Shown in pieces: positions 5,470 through 6,250 of a stretch of DNA of 6,250 bases. A program made the position numbers and the translations under genes. Below the pieces are notes generated by a model, which did no database searches, had not been told where the DNA came from, and was given only the letters and a program-made list of their open reading frames with translations. Positions within the stretch are counted from its first letter, which is position 1. Each line of letters opens with the position of its first letter. Where the stretch lies: the NCBI GenBank assembly GCA_903920925.1, contig CAIXOA010000047.1, positions 1-6,250 on the forward strand. The letters are read 5' to 3'. Source of the DNA: an uncultured Microcaldota archaeon (GTDB lineage: Archaea; Micrarchaeota; Micrarchaeia; Anstonellales; Bilamarchaeaceae).

Positions 5470-6250
5470 TGGGGCTGGAAAGGATTTGCATCTTTCTTAT
5501 GGTGGGGGCCGCGCTGTTCCTTGCAGGATGTACCTCGCCGCAGTATTACTCATGCTGCCTTTACGGGCCCGCAATAGATGGGCATACCTGCATTCTCGCA
5601 AACGGGACGCCATATGACACTCACGGCTGCGACCCTGACCTCCTCACCTGCAACGTAACCATAGGCGGAAACGAAACAACGCTTCCCATCTGCGCGCAGG
5701 TGGAACAGATCAAATGCAATTCCAGCTGCACCGGGATGTTCTGCGGCAGCTTTGACTATGACCCAAGGCCGGCGCCGGAGCCGCAGGCGACGCTGGACAC
5801 GGGAGCGACATCCAGCGACCTTGGCGGGATGGGCAACGGGGGCAGGTTCGCCCTCTACGGCTCGGAGTGCAGGCTCCTCAACATGAGTTCCGCGGTGATA
5901 AGGGCGTCCGCAAGCACCAGGGGGGGCTTCGCGCTGAACTCGTTCAGGTTCGGCGTGGGCAACTCATTCGAGGATTTCGAGCAGGCTTCGATGTATTACC
6001 CGCTCACGGACCTAAGCTGCCAGCTCAATCCCATGGGGGAAGTGGACAGGTATGCGAATTACGCCATACCCAACAGGATGGCATCGGGCCAGGCGCTGTG
6101 CCAGGGCGAAGAGGGCAGCCACGAATTCACCTGCGCAACGGACTCCAGCATAATATCCTGGAGCTATTACGACTGCGCGACAAGGTGCATGATGGAGGGG
6201 GCGGGCTACCCCGCATCCGTGGATGCAAACAACCCGTACCCCACATACAA
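5466..6250 (+). CDS. Cysteine-rich, probably glycosylated surface lipoprotein (3' truncated by the window edge)
   Basis: An uninterrupted frame of 261 codons runs from ATG 5466 off the right edge. The start overlaps the previous TGA as ATGA; a second ATG follows immediately at 5469. The N-terminus is a textbook lipoprotein signal: a short polar head, a hydrophobic core (ICIFLMVGAALF) and the lipobox L19-A-G-C22, so the mature protein should be lipid-anchored through C22 outside the membrane. The visible mature part contains 15 further Cys, including C30-C31, C84/C88/C93 and a CxxxC at 237/241. It has five N-x-S/T sequons (46, 63, 69, 85, 139) and a Pro-rich linker (about 100-107, PRPAPEPQ) between an N-terminal Cys-dense part and a Cys-sparser region. 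The CxxxC spacing and glycosylation density recall the ectodomain of the 769-residue protein, so the two may act together at the surface. I do not recognise the family. A catalytic role cannot be judged from the fragment. Confidence 0.9.
   Translation, partial: MMGLERICIFLMVGAALFLAGCTSPQYYSCCLYGPAIDGHTCILANGTPYDTHGCDPDLLTCNVTIGGNETTLPICAQVEQIKCNSSCTGMFCGSFDYDPRPAPEPQATLDTGATSSDLGGMGNGGRFALYGSECRLLNMSSAVIRASASTRGGFALNSFRFGVGNSFEDFEQASMYYPLTDLSCQLNPMGEVDRYANYAIPNRMASGQALCQGEEGSHEFTCATDSSIISWSYYDCATRCMMEGAGYPASVDANNPYPTY

Overview
The window is a compact, single-strand stretch of what is most probably an archaeal genome. Most arginines are written AGG (8 of 9 in the 329-residue gene), and ATA is used freely for isoleucine in otherwise GC-leaning DNA. 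Shine-Dalgarno sites are of the AGGTGAT type, starts include TTG and GTG, and the exported proteins carry many N-glycosylation sequons. A DPANN-type lineage (Micrarchaeota/Diapherotrites-like) is a reasonable guess from the style of the proteins, but the sequence alone does not prove it. Every base belongs to, or lies within a few bases of, a + strand coding region. I see no tRNA, rRNA, CRISPR array, mobile element, terminator or convincing promoter.

Layout: (i) the 3' end of an upstream membrane-protein gene (3-158). (ii) Four complete genes for polytopic membrane proteins of 769, 329, 335 and 333 residues (155-2464, 2461-3450, 3452-4459, 4468-5469). (iii) The 5' part of a cysteine-rich lipoprotein gene that runs off the right edge (5466-6250). 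Junctions are TTGA overlap, ATGA overlap, 1-nt gap, 8-nt gap and ATGA overlap, so this looks like one translationally coupled operon whose two ends lie outside the window.

The four complete proteins are diverged paralogs. Each has a predicted N-out/C-in, five-helix topology. Each has an invariant Glu at the entry to TM2 and an ungapped signature R-x5-R-x2-GG-x3-A-x9-P across the TM3-TM4 turn. Each also has a pair of Cys in the extracellular TM2-TM3 loop. Three of the four end in a tail of the G-x-[ED]-[VI]-D-[LV] type. The first paralog carries an extracellular insert of about 440 residues with 36 cysteines between TM4 and TM5. The topology matches that described for VirB6 of bacterial type IV secretion/conjugation systems, and archaeal CedA has been proposed as VirB6-like. 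The best working idea is therefore a tandem VirB6/CedA-like channel or platform set with a disulfide-rich external module and a co-encoded lipoprotein. That is analogous to the tandem, size-expanded VirB6 genes of Rickettsiales. This is inference from topology and motifs; no ATPase (VirB4/CedB-like) or pilin gene lies inside the window to confirm it.
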